NCBI RefSeq assembly: GCF_900114915.1
Contig: NZ_FOUS01000010.1
Coordinates: forward strand, 186,001-250,000
Source of the DNA: Bradyrhizobium sp. Rc3b
GTDB lineage: Bacteria; Pseudomonadota; Alphaproteobacteria; Rhizobiales; Xanthobacteraceae
DNA: 64,000 nt
Direction of reading: 5' to 3'
The position numbers and the translations under genes were made by a program. The notes under the pieces are model-generated. The model had not been told where the DNA came from and did not search any database. It worked only from the letters and a program-made list of their open reading frames with translations. Numbering within the stretch: position 1 is the first letter of the stretch; each line of letters starts with the position of its first letter. Of this stretch, positions 16,595-27,064 are shown piece by piece.

Positions 16595-17416
16595 ATGTCC
16601 GACATATTCAGCACGACCGGTATCCCCTACGCGGGCGGCAAGATTTTCCAGCACACCACCGACGGCGTCGGCGTGATCACCTTCAACAATCCCGACAAGC
16701 GCAACGCGATGTCGCTGGAGATGTGGGAGGGATTTGGCGAGGCGCTGACCGCCTTGCGCGACGACGAGACGGTGCGCGTCGTGGTCCTGCGCGGAGCCGG
16801 CGGTAAGGCCTTCGTCTCCGGCGCCGACATCAGCCAGTTCGAGAAGACCCGGCACAACGCGGCGGCCTCTGAGGAATATGCCAGGCGCAGCGCCGCCCAG
16901 CGCGCACTGCTCGCAGACTATCCCAAGCCGACGATTGCCTGCATCGAGGGTTTTTGCCTCGGCGGCGGCATGCAGGTCGCGATGCTCGCCGACATCCGCA
17001 TCGCCGCGCACGGCAGCCAGTTCGGCATTCCCGCGGCCAAGCTCGGCATCGCCTATGGCTTTGACGGCCTCCGCCACCTGGTGTCGCTGGTCGGCCCGTC
17101 CTGGGCGCGGCTCCTGATGTACACGGGCATGCGCATCGATTCCGCCGAAGCGCTGCGCATTGGCCTTATCGAGCGCGTGTTCCCGGTCGACGAGCTCTGG
17201 GGCGAGACCATGACGATTGCCGAGACGATCTCGCAGAACGCCCCGCTCGCGATCAAGGCCGCCAAGATCACCATCGCACAGGTGCTGAAGGATGAGAGCC
17301 AGCGCGACATGGACGCGATCAAGGCGATCGGCAACGCCTGCATGGATTCCCGGGATTTTCGCGAGGGCCGGCAGGCCTTCATGGAAAAGCGCAAACCGCA
17401 GTTCCAGGGGCGTTGA
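16595..17416 (+). CDS. crotonase (enoyl-CoA hydratase/isomerase) family protein
   Basis: A 273-residue crotonase-fold protein acting on an acyl-CoA. The oxyanion-hole segments are present (KAFVSGADISQF and FCLGGGMQVAMLADIRIA). The usual first catalytic Glu of the PE motif is replaced: the sequence reads FGIPAAKLGIAYGFDGLRHL. So classical hydratase chemistry is doubtful; an isomerase, hydrolase or decarboxylase role is possible. I start at ATG 16595 (MSDIFSTTG); an ATG at 16577 adds six residues. It stands alone with a separate downstream gene 103 bases away. Confidence 0.85.
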   Translation: MSDIFSTTGIPYAGGKIFQHTTDGVGVITFNNPDKRNAMSLEMWEGFGEALTALRDDETVRVVVLRGAGGKAFVSGADISQFEKTRHNAAASEEYARRSAAQRALLADYPKPTIACIEGFCLGGGMQVAMLADIRIAAHGSQFGIPAAKLGIAYGFDGLRHLVSLVGPSWARLLMYTGMRIDSAEALRIGLIERVFPVDELWGETMTIAETISQNAPLAIKAAKITIAQVLKDESQRDMDAIKAIGNACMDSRDFREGRQAFMEKRKPQFQGR

Positions 17417-17519
17417 AGCTGAACCGACGTTCAGGAAGATTAAATTCCTCGTGCAACTCCGGGCGGTTGCAACCAGTTGATCTGACGAAAGTTCTCCCGT
17501 CACAACGAGGGAGATCGCG

Positions 17520-17807
17520 ATGACACTGAAATCTGCTGTTCTTGCTCTGGTTGCCATCGGCGGTGTGACGCTCGCGTCGGGCGAGGCGCTCGCGGCCATG
17601 CCGAATGGCATCCCGCAGGCGGACAGGATTGCAAGCGGTCCGGCCGCTGACGTCGATCAGGTGCGCTGGGTATGCAACCCCTGGGGCCGCTGTTTCTGGC
17701 GTCCGAACTATTACGGCGCCTACGGCTATTACGGCGGCCCGCGACGCTTCTACGGCCCGCGTCCGTGGGGCTGGGGCCATCGCCACCATCATTGGCGCCG
17801 CTGGTGA
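17520..17807 (+). CDS. small exported Tyr/Gly/Trp-rich protein (GCG_CRPN type)
   Basis: A 95-residue protein with a clear signal peptide (MTLKSAVLALVAIGGVTLAS, cleaved near ALAAMPN). The mature part has one Cys pair in VRWVCNPWGRCFWRPNYYG, then a low-complexity tail rich in Tyr, Gly, Arg, His and Trp ending in HRHHHWRRW. Rhizobia encode several of these, and the C-NPWGRCFWRPN prefix is the part that NCBI calls GCG_CRPN. Function is unknown; the cationic, His-rich tail suggests a cell-surface or metal-binding role. GAGGGAGATCGCG precedes the ATG, and a strong terminator follows. Confidence 0.8.
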   Translation: MTLKSAVLALVAIGGVTLASGEALAAMPNGIPQADRIASGPAADVDQVRWVCNPWGRCFWRPNYYGAYGYYGGPRRFYGPRPWGWGHRHHHWRRW

Positions 17808-17812
17808 ACGAC

Positions 17813-17840
17813 AAAGGGGCCGCGAGGCCCCTTTTTCTTT
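17813..17840 (+). terminator. Rho-independent terminator
   Basis: AAAGGGGCC, a 4-base loop (GCGA) and GGCCCCTTTTT form a 9-pair stem followed by T-rich sequence (TTTTTCTTTT), 6 bases after the stop of the small exported protein. This is the clearest intrinsic terminator in the window apart from that after fixK2. Confidence 0.9.
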
Positions 17841-17873
17841 TGTGATGAACTGGCGCCGCGACTCGGCTGCTTC

Positions 17874-18953
17874 TCAGAGCGCCCCTAGCACCGCCTTCGT
17901 GATATCGGCGGTGCCGTTGTTGCCGCCGAACTCCATCGGCTTGATGCCGCCGGCATAGATCTGATCCACTGCACGCTCGATTGTCTCGCCGGCTTCCGCC
18001 GCGCTCTCGACGCCGTGCTTGTCGGCGAGCCAGTCCAGCATCATCGCCGCCGACAGGATCATGCCGGTGGGATTGGCCTTGCCCTGCCCCATGATGTCGG
18101 GCGCGGTGCCGTGGCAGGGCTGGAACACGGCGTATTTGTCGCCGATGTCGGCCGACGGCGCCATGCCGAGGCCGCCGATCAAGCTCGCGGTGATGTCGGA
18201 GACGATGTCGCCGAACATGTTCTCCATCACCATCACGTCGAAATCCCAGGGACGCTTCACCAGCATCGCCGAGCAGGCGTCGACATAGAGCCGGTCGGTC
18301 TTCACCTCGGGATGCTTCTTGGCGATCTCGTCGAAAATGCCGCGAAAGAACGCGAACGCCTTGAACACGTTCGCCTTGTCGACGCAGGCAAGCGCGCCGG
18401 GCTTGCCGCGCGCCTTGCGCCGCTCGGCGAGGCGGAACGAGAAGTCGAACAGGCGCTCTGATGTCCTGCGCGTGATCACCATGGTCTCGCGCGCGTCCTC
18501 ATGGGTGACGACACCCTTGCCCATCGAGGCGAACAGGCCTTCGGTGGATTCGCGGATCACGACGAGATCGATGCCGCGCGCATCAGCGCCGATGATCGGG
18601 CTCGGCACGCCCGGAATGAGGCGCGCCGGCCGCACGCCGGCATAGAGATCGAAGATGAAGCGCAGCTCGATCTGCGGCGCGATCTCGGTATTGTCGGGGT
18701 AGCGCACCGACGGCAGGCCGCAGGCGCCGAGCAGGATTGCGTCCGCCTCCTCGCACAGCTTGATGGTCGAGTCAGGCATCGACTTGCCGGTGGCACGATA
18801 ATTGTTGGCGCCGGCGGGTGCCTCGGTGAAGCGAAAGCGCAAATCCGATTTCTGCTCGATCTTGCGCAGCACCTCGAGGGCCGGCGCCATGACTTCGGGA
18901 CCGATGCCGTCACCGGCGAGCACGGCAATGTGGAAGGCGTTGTTTGCGGACAT
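17874..18953 (-). CDS. isocitrate/isopropylmalate dehydrogenase family enzyme
   Basis: A 359-residue NAD(P)-dependent beta-decarboxylating dehydrogenase. The family's features are in order: AVLAGDGIGPEVM at the N-terminus, the substrate Arg region (LRFIFDLYAGVRPARL), VVIRESTEGLF, the catalytic Tyr/Lys region, YVDACSAMLVKRP, and the metal-binding ENMFGDIVSDITASLIGGLGMAPSA. It is not a standard LeuB: the segment normally defining leucine biosynthesis (ENTEGEY/GLY equivalents and phospho-specific residues) differs, and tartrate dehydrogenase-like members resemble it more. It sits upstream of a zinc alcohol dehydrogenase on the same strand, separated by a palindromic repeat. Substrate unknown. 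Confidence 0.85.
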   Translation of the reverse strand: MSANNAFHIAVLAGDGIGPEVMAPALEVLRKIEQKSDLRFRFTEAPAGANNYRATGKSMPDSTIKLCEEADAILLGACGLPSVRYPDNTEIAPQIELRFIFDLYAGVRPARLIPGVPSPIIGADARGIDLVVIRESTEGLFASMGKGVVTHEDARETMVITRRTSERLFDFSFRLAERRKARGKPGALACVDKANVFKAFAFFRGIFDEIAKKHPEVKTDRLYVDACSAMLVKRPWDFDVMVMENMFGDIVSDITASLIGGLGMAPSADIGDKYAVFQPCHGTAPDIMGQGKANPTGMILSAAMMLDWLADKHGVESAAEAGETIERAVDQIYAGGIKPMEFGGNNGTADITKAVLGAL

Positions 18954-18984
18954 TTAGGGCCTCAAGGAAAGGAGCTAGCCAAGT

Positions 18985-19066
18985 CGTCACTGCGAGCGAA
19001 GCGAAGCAATCCAGAAATCCATCCGCAGAGGCAGTCTGGATTGCTTCGTCGCTTCGCTCAATGACG
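18985..19066. repeat. Bradyrhizobium-type palindromic intergenic repeat
   Basis: The left arm (18985-19015) contains TGCGAGCGAAGCGAAGCAAT followed by CCAGA; the right arm (19035-19066) is its inverse, TCTGGATTGCTTCG then TCGCTTCGCTCAATGACG. The arms pair almost perfectly over about 30 bases around a 19-base loop. Repeats of this wording (TCTGGATTGCTTCGTCGC) are scattered through rhizobial genomes between genes. It sits in the gap between two same-strand genes and could act as a terminator or mRNA-processing hairpin. Confidence 0.85.
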
Positions 19067-19082
19067 GAGGAGAGAGTGTTCA

Positions 19083-20150
19083 CTACGGCGTCAGCACTGT
19101 GCGCCCGACCACCGCGCCCTGCTGCAATTGCACCAGCGCGTCGTTGGCCTTGGCGAGCGGTGCCGTCGTCACCGGGATCGGCGGCACCTTCTTGGTGCGG
19201 ACGAGATCGAGCAATTCCTGCGTCTCGCGCAGGTTTCCGACATAGCTGCCCTGAATCGTCACTGCCTTGATCGGAATCAGGGGCAGCGCCCAGGTCGCCC
19301 CGCCGCCGAACAGGCCAACGATCACGAGCTTGCCGCCCTTGGTCAGGCAGTCGAATCCAAGCTGCGTCGTCGCGGCATTGCCGACGAGGTCGATCACGGC
19401 GCGGATCGGCCCGCCCGCCTTCTTGGCAAGCTGCTCCAGCGCATCCGGCGCCTTGGGGTCGACGGTGGCGAGCGCGCCGGCCTTCTCCGCCGCCTCGCGC
19501 TTCCTGGCATCGATATCGACCATGATCGCGCCCTTGCCGCCCATCGCCTTCAGCAGCGACAGCGCCATCAGGCCAAGCCCGCCCGCGCCGAACATCACGA
19601 TCGGGGTGTCGAAATGCTGCTCGACCTTCTTGAGCGCGCTGTAGGTGGTGACGCCCGAGCAGGCATAGGGCGCGGTCGTCGCCGGGTCGAGCCCTCTCAG
19701 ATTGAGCAGGTAGCGCGGATGCGGCACCAGCATGTGATCGGAATAGCCGCCGTCGCAATAGACGCCGAGCGAGCGCGGCGTCAGGCACATGTTCTCGTCA
19801 CCGGCCAGGCACGTCGCGCATTTGCCGCAGCCGATCCAGGGATAGACCAGGCCGACTTCGCCGAGCTTGAGGTCGCCCTGGTCGGTCGGTTTCACGTCGG
19901 GGCCGAAGGCCAGGATTTCGCCGACCGTCTCGTGACCCATGGTCAGCGGCAGGTTGATGCCGCGGTCCTTCAGCGACAGCGGCTTGCGGCCGTGGCCGAG
20001 ATCGTAGCCGCCCTCCCAGATGTGGAGGTCGCTGTGGCAGACGCCGGCGGCCTTCACCTTGATCAGCACCTGCGTGCCCGACGGCTGCGGCGGCGCCTCG
20101 TCGAACTCCTGCAGCGGCGCCTTGAAATCGGCAACCTTGAAACTCTTCAT
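19083..20150 (-). CDS. zinc-dependent alcohol dehydrogenase
   Basis: A 355-residue medium-chain dehydrogenase. The catalytic zinc site is in AAGVCHSDLHIWEGGY and GHETVGE; the structural zinc is held by the four cysteines in GCGKCATCLAGDENMC; the nucleotide-binding motif is MFGAGGLGLMA, followed by an acidic VDIDARKREA that favours NAD+ over NADP+. I start at ATG 20148-20150 with GAGGACGCCG upstream rather than the longer frame to 20213. Substrate is not readable from the sequence; the neighbouring ABC importer and CoA transferase hint at a catabolic cluster. The gene may be last in the same transcription direction as the importer, 75 bases further. Confidence 0.9.
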   Translation of the reverse strand: MKSFKVADFKAPLQEFDEAPPQPSGTQVLIKVKAAGVCHSDLHIWEGGYDLGHGRKPLSLKDRGINLPLTMGHETVGEILAFGPDVKPTDQGDLKLGEVGLVYPWIGCGKCATCLAGDENMCLTPRSLGVYCDGGYSDHMLVPHPRYLLNLRGLDPATTAPYACSGVTTYSALKKVEQHFDTPIVMFGAGGLGLMALSLLKAMGGKGAIMVDIDARKREAAEKAGALATVDPKAPDALEQLAKKAGGPIRAVIDLVGNAATTQLGFDCLTKGGKLVIVGLFGGGATWALPLIPIKAVTIQGSYVGNLRETQELLDLVRTKKVPPIPVTTAPLAKANDALVQLQQGAVVGRTVLTP

Positions 20151-20225
20151 CGGCGTCCTCCCGCATTCTTCTTGTCGCCGCGCCACCATGCCATGGCCGG
20201 CAAGGCGAGACAAACCGGTCTTAGT

Positions 20226-21193
20226 TCAGGCCAGCGGATGATGGCAAGCCGCGAACTGGCCGGGTGCGATTTCGCGCAACTCCGGTATCTCAGCGCTGCA
20301 TCGCTGGTCGGCCCGCGGGCAACGGGTTCGGAAGCGGCAGCCGGACGGCGGCGCAATCGGCGATGGTGGCTCACCCGCTGCCACACTCCCGGCGGGACGC
20401 ATATCCGGATCGGGCACCGGGATCGCCTGCAACAAGAGCCCGGTATAGGGATGCGCCGGATTTGCAAACAATTGCTCCGACGGACCGACCTCGCAGAGCC
20501 GGCCGAGATACATCACCGCAACGCGGTCGCTGACCGCTTTGACCACCGCGAGATCATGCGCGATGAACAACAGCGTCAGGCCGAAGCGCGCTTTCATCTC
20601 CTCCAGCAAATTGAGGATTTGCGCACGGATGGAGACGTCCAGCGCCGAGACCGGCTCGTCGCAGACAATGAACTCGGGGTTGAGCACCAGCGATCGCGCG
20701 ATACAGATGCGCTGGCACTGCCCGCCGGAGAACTCATGCGGCAGGCGGCCCGCGACGAGATCAGGATCGAGCCCGACCGCAGAGAGCACCTCGTAAACCC
20801 TACGCTTGCGCTCGGCGGCATCCCTGACGCCGGCGATGATCAGCGGTTCGGCCACGATGTCGCCGATGCGACGGCGCGGATTGAGCGAGGCGATCGGATC
20901 CTGGAAAATCAGTTGCACGCGGCGTCGCATCTTGCGCAGCGCCTCGCCCTCCATCGCGGTCAGGTCCTCGCCGTCGAACAGCACCCGGCCGGATTTGGCG
21001 CGACGCAATTGCAGCACGGCGCGCCCCAGCGTCGACTTGCCGCAGCCGGATTCTCCGACCAGCCCGAGCGTCTCGCCGCGCGCGACCTGGAGGCTGACGC
21101 CGGAGACGGCGTGCACCGTCTTGTTGCCGAGGCCATATTCGACCACGAGATTGTCGACGTTCAGCAGCGGCTCGACGCGCGCGGCAAGCTGCA

Positions 21194-21197
<4 letters not shown>
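20226..21197 (-). CDS. oligopeptide-type ABC transporter ATPase (OppF/DppF)
   Basis: A 323-residue ATPase of the peptide/nickel importer family. Walker A is GLVGESGCGKSTLGR, the Q-loop is LIFQDP, the signature is EFSGGQCQRICIARSL, and Walker B is FIVCDEPVSALDVS. The C-terminal oligo_HPY domain carries four cysteines (CRFRTRCPRADQRC and CHH) that in the family bind an iron-sulfur cluster. Its start overlaps the stop of the upstream ATPase gene by 4 bases. It works with the partner ATPase encoded at 21194 to power import. Confidence 0.92.
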
Positions 21198-22182
<985 letters not shown>

Positions 22183-22186
<4 letters not shown>

Positions 22187-23055
22187 AGCGCCCCCTGACG
22201 CGGGTCGGTCAGTGCCCGCAAGGTGTCGCCGACCAGATTGAAGGCCAGCACGGTGAGGAACAATCCGGCCGCGGGCAGGAACGCAAGCCGCGGCGCGACG
22301 TCGAGGCTGTCGCGCCCCTCGCCGATCATGCTGCCCCAGCTCGCCATCGGCGGTGGCACGCCGAGACCGAGGAAGGACAGCGCCCCCTCGACCACGATGG
22401 TGACGGCGACGCCGAGCAGGAAGAAGGCAAGCAGCGGCAGGATCACGTTCGGCAACAGCTCGCGCAGCAGGATGCGCGCATGGCTGGCACCTAGCGCCTC
22501 GGCCGCGATCACGAATTCGCGGCGAGCCAAGCTCAGCGTCGCCGCGCGCGCCACGCGCATAAACGCGGGAATGCCGAGCACACCGAGAATCAAGGTGAGG
22601 TTGGGGACGGACTGGCCGAGATAGGCGGTCACCGCGAGCGCGAAGATCAGCGGCGGAAAAGCGAGCAGCACGTCCATGCTGCCCACCACCAATGTCTCGA
22701 ACCGGCCGCGGAAATAGCCGGCGAGCAGGCCGAGCGCGCCGCCGAGCGTAAGGCCGATCATCGGCGCGATCAGCCCGACAGTCAGCGACACCCGCGCCCC
22801 GAAAATCAGGCGGGAGAGTTCGTCGCGGCCGAGCCCATCGGTGCCGAGCCAGTGCTCGGAAGAGAACGCCGCACGGCGCTCCAGCATGTCCATATCTACA
22901 GGGTTCTGCAGCGGCAGCACCGGCGCGAGGATCGCGAGCGTCAGGATGATCGCGAGCCAGGCACTCGCGATCCAGAACAACAGGCCGAGCCTGCGCTTGC
23001 GGCCGACCGGCACGGGCACCGCCTCGTCCTGCATCGAGAGCTCAAGCGTGGCCAT
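22183..23055 (-). CDS. oligopeptide-type ABC permease (OppC/DppC)
   Basis: A 290-residue inner-membrane permease with a cytoplasmic N-terminal stretch, a first helix (about residues 25-47) and five further helices. The family motif after the first helix is HWLGTDGLGRDELSRLIFGARVSL, and the EAA loop is EFVIAAEALGASHARILLRELLPN, where the ATPase docks. It overlaps the other permease gene by 14 bases. It forms the channel with the 23042-23992 product. Confidence 0.93.
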
Positions 23056-23992
23056 GGCGGATCCTGGGGTCGAGCACGGCGTAGAGCATGTCGACGATGA
23101 AATTCACGATGACGAAGCCGCAGGCGACCAGCAGCACCACGCCCTGGAGGATGACGAGATCGCGGGTGTAGATCGCCCCGACTAGAAGCCGGCCGATGCC
23201 CGGTAGCGCGAAGATCGATTCCACGATCAGCGTGCCGCCGAGCAGGCGGCCGATATTGATGCCTGTGACCGTCACCAGCGTCAGCGACGAGGGCTTGAGC
23301 GCATGCACGAACAGGATACGCGCGGGCTTGAGACCCTTGGCCTTGGCGAGCGCGATATAATCCTCCTGCAGGGTCGCGATCATGTCGGAGCGTAGCACCC
23401 GCATGATTCCAGGCCATTCCGCCAGTGCCAGCGTCAGTGCCGGCAGCACGAAGAAGCGTAAATTCGCCAGCGGCGCTTCGGTGAACGGCACATAGCCCGT
23501 CGCCGGCAGCCAGTGCAGTTCGACCGCGAACAGATAGATCAAGAGGATCGCCACCAGGAAGGACGGCATCGACAGCATCGCAAACGCACTGCCGGTCATG
23601 ACGCGGTCGAAGGCGCCGCCGGCGCGCGCGGCGCAGGCGATCGCGACGGGAACGCCGATCAAGAGGCCTATGAACTCAGCCATCAGCATCAATTGAAGTG
23701 AAACCGGAATGCGCTCGGCGACCGCCTGAAGCACCGTCTGCCCGGTACGGAACGAGCGGCCGAGATCGCCCTGCAAGACGTGACCGAGCCAGCTCAGGTA
23801 ACGCCACCACAGCGGCTGGTCGAGCCCCATGTCCCGGCGTAGCGCCGCGACATTCTCCGGCGTCGCCTGATCGCCGAGGATGACGAGAGCGAGATCACCC
23901 GGCAGCAGCGAGGCGATCAGGAATGTCAGCAGCGAGACGGCGAGCAGCACCGGCAGCATGGCAAGCAGCCGCCGAACGACGAAGTTCAGCAT
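23042..23992 (-). CDS. oligopeptide-type ABC permease (OppB/DppB)
   Basis: A 316-residue permease with six membrane helices. It has the OppB-type N-terminus (VVRRLLAMLPVLLAVSLLTF), the segment YLSWLGHVLQGDLGRSFRTGQTV, and the EAA loop EDYIALAKAKGLKPARILFVHAL. It follows the binding-protein gene after only 7 bases. The system could carry peptides, but family members also import opines, glutathione or other small solutes. Confidence 0.93.
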   Translation of the reverse strand: MLNFVVRRLLAMLPVLLAVSLLTFLIASLLPGDLALVILGDQATPENVAALRRDMGLDQPLWWRYLSWLGHVLQGDLGRSFRTGQTVLQAVAERIPVSLQLMLMAEFIGLLIGVPVAIACAARAGGAFDRVMTGSAFAMLSMPSFLVAILLIYLFAVELHWLPATGYVPFTEAPLANLRFFVLPALTLALAEWPGIMRVLRSDMIATLQEDYIALAKAKGLKPARILFVHALKPSSLTLVTVTGINIGRLLGGTLIVESIFALPGIGRLLVGAIYTRDLVILQGVVLLVACGFVIVNFIVDMLYAVLDPRIRHGHA

Positions 23993-23999
23993 CGCGCCA

Positions 24000-25544
24000 T
24001 CATTCCAGCCAAGTCGTCGAAACGTCGATCACGCCATTGTAGATCTTTGGGAAGCCCTTCAGCTTAGCGCTCGATAGCGCGTAGTAAGTATTCTGGAAGG
24101 TCCAGAACCAGATTGCCTCCTTGTTGATCAGGCGGCTGATGGCGCAGTAATCCTCGGTGCGTTGCCCAAGGTCGGCGGTGACGCGCGCGTGGTCCAGCAG
24201 CTTGTCGAGCTCCGGGTTCGAGAAACCGGCCAGTGCCAGCGGGCTGCCGCTGCGAAAATTCGCGTACATCTGCGGGTCGGGATCGGCGAGATCGACGATG
24301 CGCCATGGCGTCATCTGGAACTGGCGTGTAAAGGCGCGCGAGGGAATGGTGGCCTGATCGACCTGCTCGATCTCCATGTTGGCGCCGACGCGCTTCCAGA
24401 ATTGCTGGAGCACCTGGCCGATCATGCGGCCGCGCGGCGTCGCGGTCACCAGCATCTTGAACTCGACCGGCTTGCCGTACTCCTTGATCAGCGCCTTGGC
24501 CTTCTCGACGTCGAACGGCAGCGCGCCGTCGTCCTTGCATTTGACCCAGGAGCCATCGCCATAGGGATTGGTCGCGGGCCGGCTCAGGCCGTTGCTGATC
24601 GCCTGCGACATTTTCGGGCGGTCGAGCGCCATCACCAGCGCCTGACGCACGCGGACATCGTCGAACGGCGCGACCTTGGTGTTGAAGGCGTAGACCTGGG
24701 CGCCCGAGCCCTTGTAGGTGTGCACCGTGAGCTTGGAGTCCTTCTGCGCCCTCATGATGTTGTCGGCGTCGTTCTCGTCGTCCCAGATGATGTCGGCCTC
24801 GCCCGATTGCAGCGAGGCGAAGCGCGACTGTGCATCGGGCAGCGGCTTCAGGATGATGCGATCGAGATAGGGCCGGCCCTTGTCCCAGTAATTGGGATTC
24901 TTCTCCAGCACCATGCGGTCGCCTGCGGTCCACGATTTCAGGATGTAGGGACCAGTGCCGACGGGATTGCGATTGTAGTCGTCACCCTTGGTCTTCCACG
25001 CGGTCGGCGAATGAATGACGTTGTTGGAGCTCTGGATTGTGATCACCGCCGGCCAGTTCACCGAGGGATCGGTCAGATTGAAGACAACGGTGGTTTCGTC
25101 CGACGCCAGCACCTCCTTGACGTTGGTGATGTAGAAGGCACAGCGGCACTTGTTGGCGGGGTCCTTCTGTCGGTCGAAATTCTCCTTGAAGGCCTGCGCA
25201 TTGAACGGCGTGCCGTCGTGGAATGTCACGCCCTGGCGCAGCTTGAAGGTCCAGCTCTTGTAATCGTCGGAATGAGTCCAGGACATCGCAAGCTTTGGCG
25301 CGGCTTCGCCCTTGTCGTCGAGCGTGGTCAGCGTATCGAAGATCGCGGCGGCCGCGGTGAAGGTGGAGGTATCGTAGACACCGACCTTGAGCGGATCGAA
25401 GCCCGCAATCTCCAGCTCCTGGCCGACTGTGATGCTGCCGCCCGGCTTCTGTGCCTGCACCGGCCCGGCCAGCGGAAGGAGGGCAAATGCCGCAACAAGG
25501 AAAATCGGCGCGTGCTTGCGCGCTGCGGCAGCGATGTTCGTCAT
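24000..25544 (-). CDS. oligopeptide-type ABC substrate-binding protein (SBP family 5)
   Basis: A 514-residue periplasmic receptor with a signal peptide ending near PVQAQKPGG. The family 5 pattern appears as FDTLTTLDDKGEAAPKLAMSW, LRQGVTFHDGTPFNAQAFKE and the region FNTKVAPFDDVRVRQALVMALDRP. I start at ATG 25542-25544 because GGGAGGAACC precedes it and the signal peptide begins there; the longer frame to 25658 lacks a ribosome site. It opens the five-gene importer operon, and its ligand decides what the operon does; this cannot be read from sequence. Confidence 0.93.
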   Translation of the reverse strand: MTNIAAAARKHAPIFLVAAFALLPLAGPVQAQKPGGSITVGQELEIAGFDPLKVGVYDTSTFTAAAAIFDTLTTLDDKGEAAPKLAMSWTHSDDYKSWTFKLRQGVTFHDGTPFNAQAFKENFDRQKDPANKCRCAFYITNVKEVLASDETTVVFNLTDPSVNWPAVITIQSSNNVIHSPTAWKTKGDDYNRNPVGTGPYILKSWTAGDRMVLEKNPNYWDKGRPYLDRIILKPLPDAQSRFASLQSGEADIIWDDENDADNIMRAQKDSKLTVHTYKGSGAQVYAFNTKVAPFDDVRVRQALVMALDRPKMSQAISNGLSRPATNPYGDGSWVKCKDDGALPFDVEKAKALIKEYGKPVEFKMLVTATPRGRMIGQVLQQFWKRVGANMEIEQVDQATIPSRAFTRQFQMTPWRIVDLADPDPQMYANFRSGSPLALAGFSNPELDKLLDHARVTADLGQRTEDYCAISRLINKEAIWFWTFQNTYYALSSAKLKGFPKIYNGVIDVSTTWLE

Positions 25545-25675
25545 GGTTCCTCCCGGGATCCCTCGTCCGATGTTTCGGATCGTTGAATGACTGAGGACGA
25601 GATTGGCGACAAAAGCTCGCCACGGCAAGAGGAACGCGCGACAGATCACACGCCGCACGTGCGGCGTAATGGTGC

Positions 25676-26872
25676 TCAGCCTGTCGCGGCAGTTTTGCCT
25701 GTCGGAATTGATGCATCATCAGCGAGGCTGATCTCCTCGCGCAGCGCATCCGTATGCTCGCCGAGCACGGCCATCGTCTTGGCCGGCGTGATATCGGCAC
25801 CCGACATCCGGAATGGCAGGTTGAGCACCTGAAAGGAGCCGCCCTCGTCCCGCACCTCGGAGAGCGCCTGCCGGTGCGCGAGCTGCGGATCGGCCAGCGC
25901 CTCGGACACGGTGCGATAGGCCGACGCCGGCACGCCGGCAGCCCCTAGCGCTGCGAGACACGCATCGGTCGTGAGTTCCCGCGACCAGGCTTCGACGCCG
26001 TCCATCACCTCCGCCCAATTCTCGCGGCGCGCGGCATAGGTCGCAAAGCGCGGATCGGAGATCCATTCGGGGTGACCGATCACGCCCATCAATCCCTGGA
26101 ACGTCTTCTCGCTGGCGACCGTGATCATGACATAGCCGCTTGCCGTCTCGGTCGGGCCGAACATCGGGCGCGGCGGTGGCTTCACGGCGAATTGTGCGCT
26201 CTGCAATTCGGTCAGCGTCAGTGACAGCATCGATTCCAGCATCGACACGTCGATGTGCTGGCCGAGGCCGGTCACGGTCCGCTGATAGAGCGCGGACGCG
26301 ATCGCGCCGAAGCCATAGGTGCCGGTGACGACGTCGGCGTGATAGATGCCGCAATAATCAGGGCGATTGCGGCCGGGCTGGTAGGCCAGATGCGCCATAT
26401 CGTAGCCGGAGGCCGCATGGATCACCGGAGCATAAGCCGGCAGCTCGGCCGAGGGGCCGGTCTGCCCGTAGCCTGAGATCGAGCAATAGATCAGCCTCGG
26501 ATTGACGGTGCGCAGCCTATCGTAGTCGAGCCGCAGTCGGTGCATCACGCCGGGGCGAAAGTTCTCGACCAGGATGTCTGATGTCGCGGCCAGCCGGCGC
26601 ACCGCCTCCTTGCCGTCCTCGGACTTGAGGTCGAGCACGACGCTCTTCTTGCCGACATTGAGCTGGCCGAACGCGGTGCTGCACCCCTTGCGCAGCGGCG
26701 GCCGGGTCCGCATCGTCTCCCCGCCGTCGGTCTCGATCTTGATGACCTCGGCGCCCATGTCGGCAAGCATCCGCGCGCAGTGAGGACCGGCGATGGTGGT
26801 CGAAAAATCCAGGACCCTGAGCCCCGCGAAGGCTTTTGTCGTCGTCCCCTCATGCTTATCTGCTAGCTGCAT
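25676..26872 (-). CDS. class III CoA transferase (CaiB/BaiF family)
   Basis: A 398-residue enzyme that swaps CoA between an acyl-CoA and a free acid. The N-terminus GLRVLDFSTTIAGPHCARMLADMGAEVIKIE, followed by ...KSVVLDLKSEDGKEAVRRL and LVENFRPGVM, is diagnostic. The catalytic Asp is in YHADVVTGTYG. It is 131 bases upstream of the importer operon on the same strand, so the imported substrate may be activated to a CoA ester by this enzyme. Specific acid unknown; formyl-, succinyl- or carnitine-type donors are all possible. Confidence 0.9.
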   Translation of the reverse strand: MQLADKHEGTTTKAFAGLRVLDFSTTIAGPHCARMLADMGAEVIKIETDGGETMRTRPPLRKGCSTAFGQLNVGKKSVVLDLKSEDGKEAVRRLAATSDILVENFRPGVMHRLRLDYDRLRTVNPRLIYCSISGYGQTGPSAELPAYAPVIHAASGYDMAHLAYQPGRNRPDYCGIYHADVVTGTYGFGAIASALYQRTVTGLGQHIDVSMLESMLSLTLTELQSAQFAVKPPPRPMFGPTETASGYVMITVASEKTFQGLMGVIGHPEWISDPRFATYAARRENWAEVMDGVEAWSRELTTDACLAALGAAGVPASAYRTVSEALADPQLAHRQALSEVRDEGGSFQVLNLPFRMSGADITPAKTMAVLGEHTDALREEISLADDASIPTGKTAATG

Positions 26873-27012
26873 GCCTGCTCACGTCCTTGGGTCTTAGGAA
26901 CTCTCGAAGTTCTCTGTTGTTGATGCGGCGACCCTAGAGGGCGGCGGCCGAGTAGGAAAGTGTTTACCGAACCGATGCGCCGCGTAGGCGGGCTTTAAGA
27001 ATTCCCGGACAA

Positions 27013-27029
27013 CTGGACCCGTTCTTGCA
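27013..27029 (+). promoter_or_regulatory. candidate sigma-54 promoter upstream of glgA
   Basis: CTGGACCCGTTCTTGCA has GG (27015-27016) and GC (27027-27028) separated by exactly 10 bases, with the conserved CTGG and TTGCA elements of RpoN promoters. It lies 36 bases before the TTG start of glgA. The match lacks the CA after TGG, so it is a candidate only. Confidence 0.35.
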
Positions 27030-27064
27030 TAGCAGCGAACGGGATCGACAGAGGGCAGCTGTTC

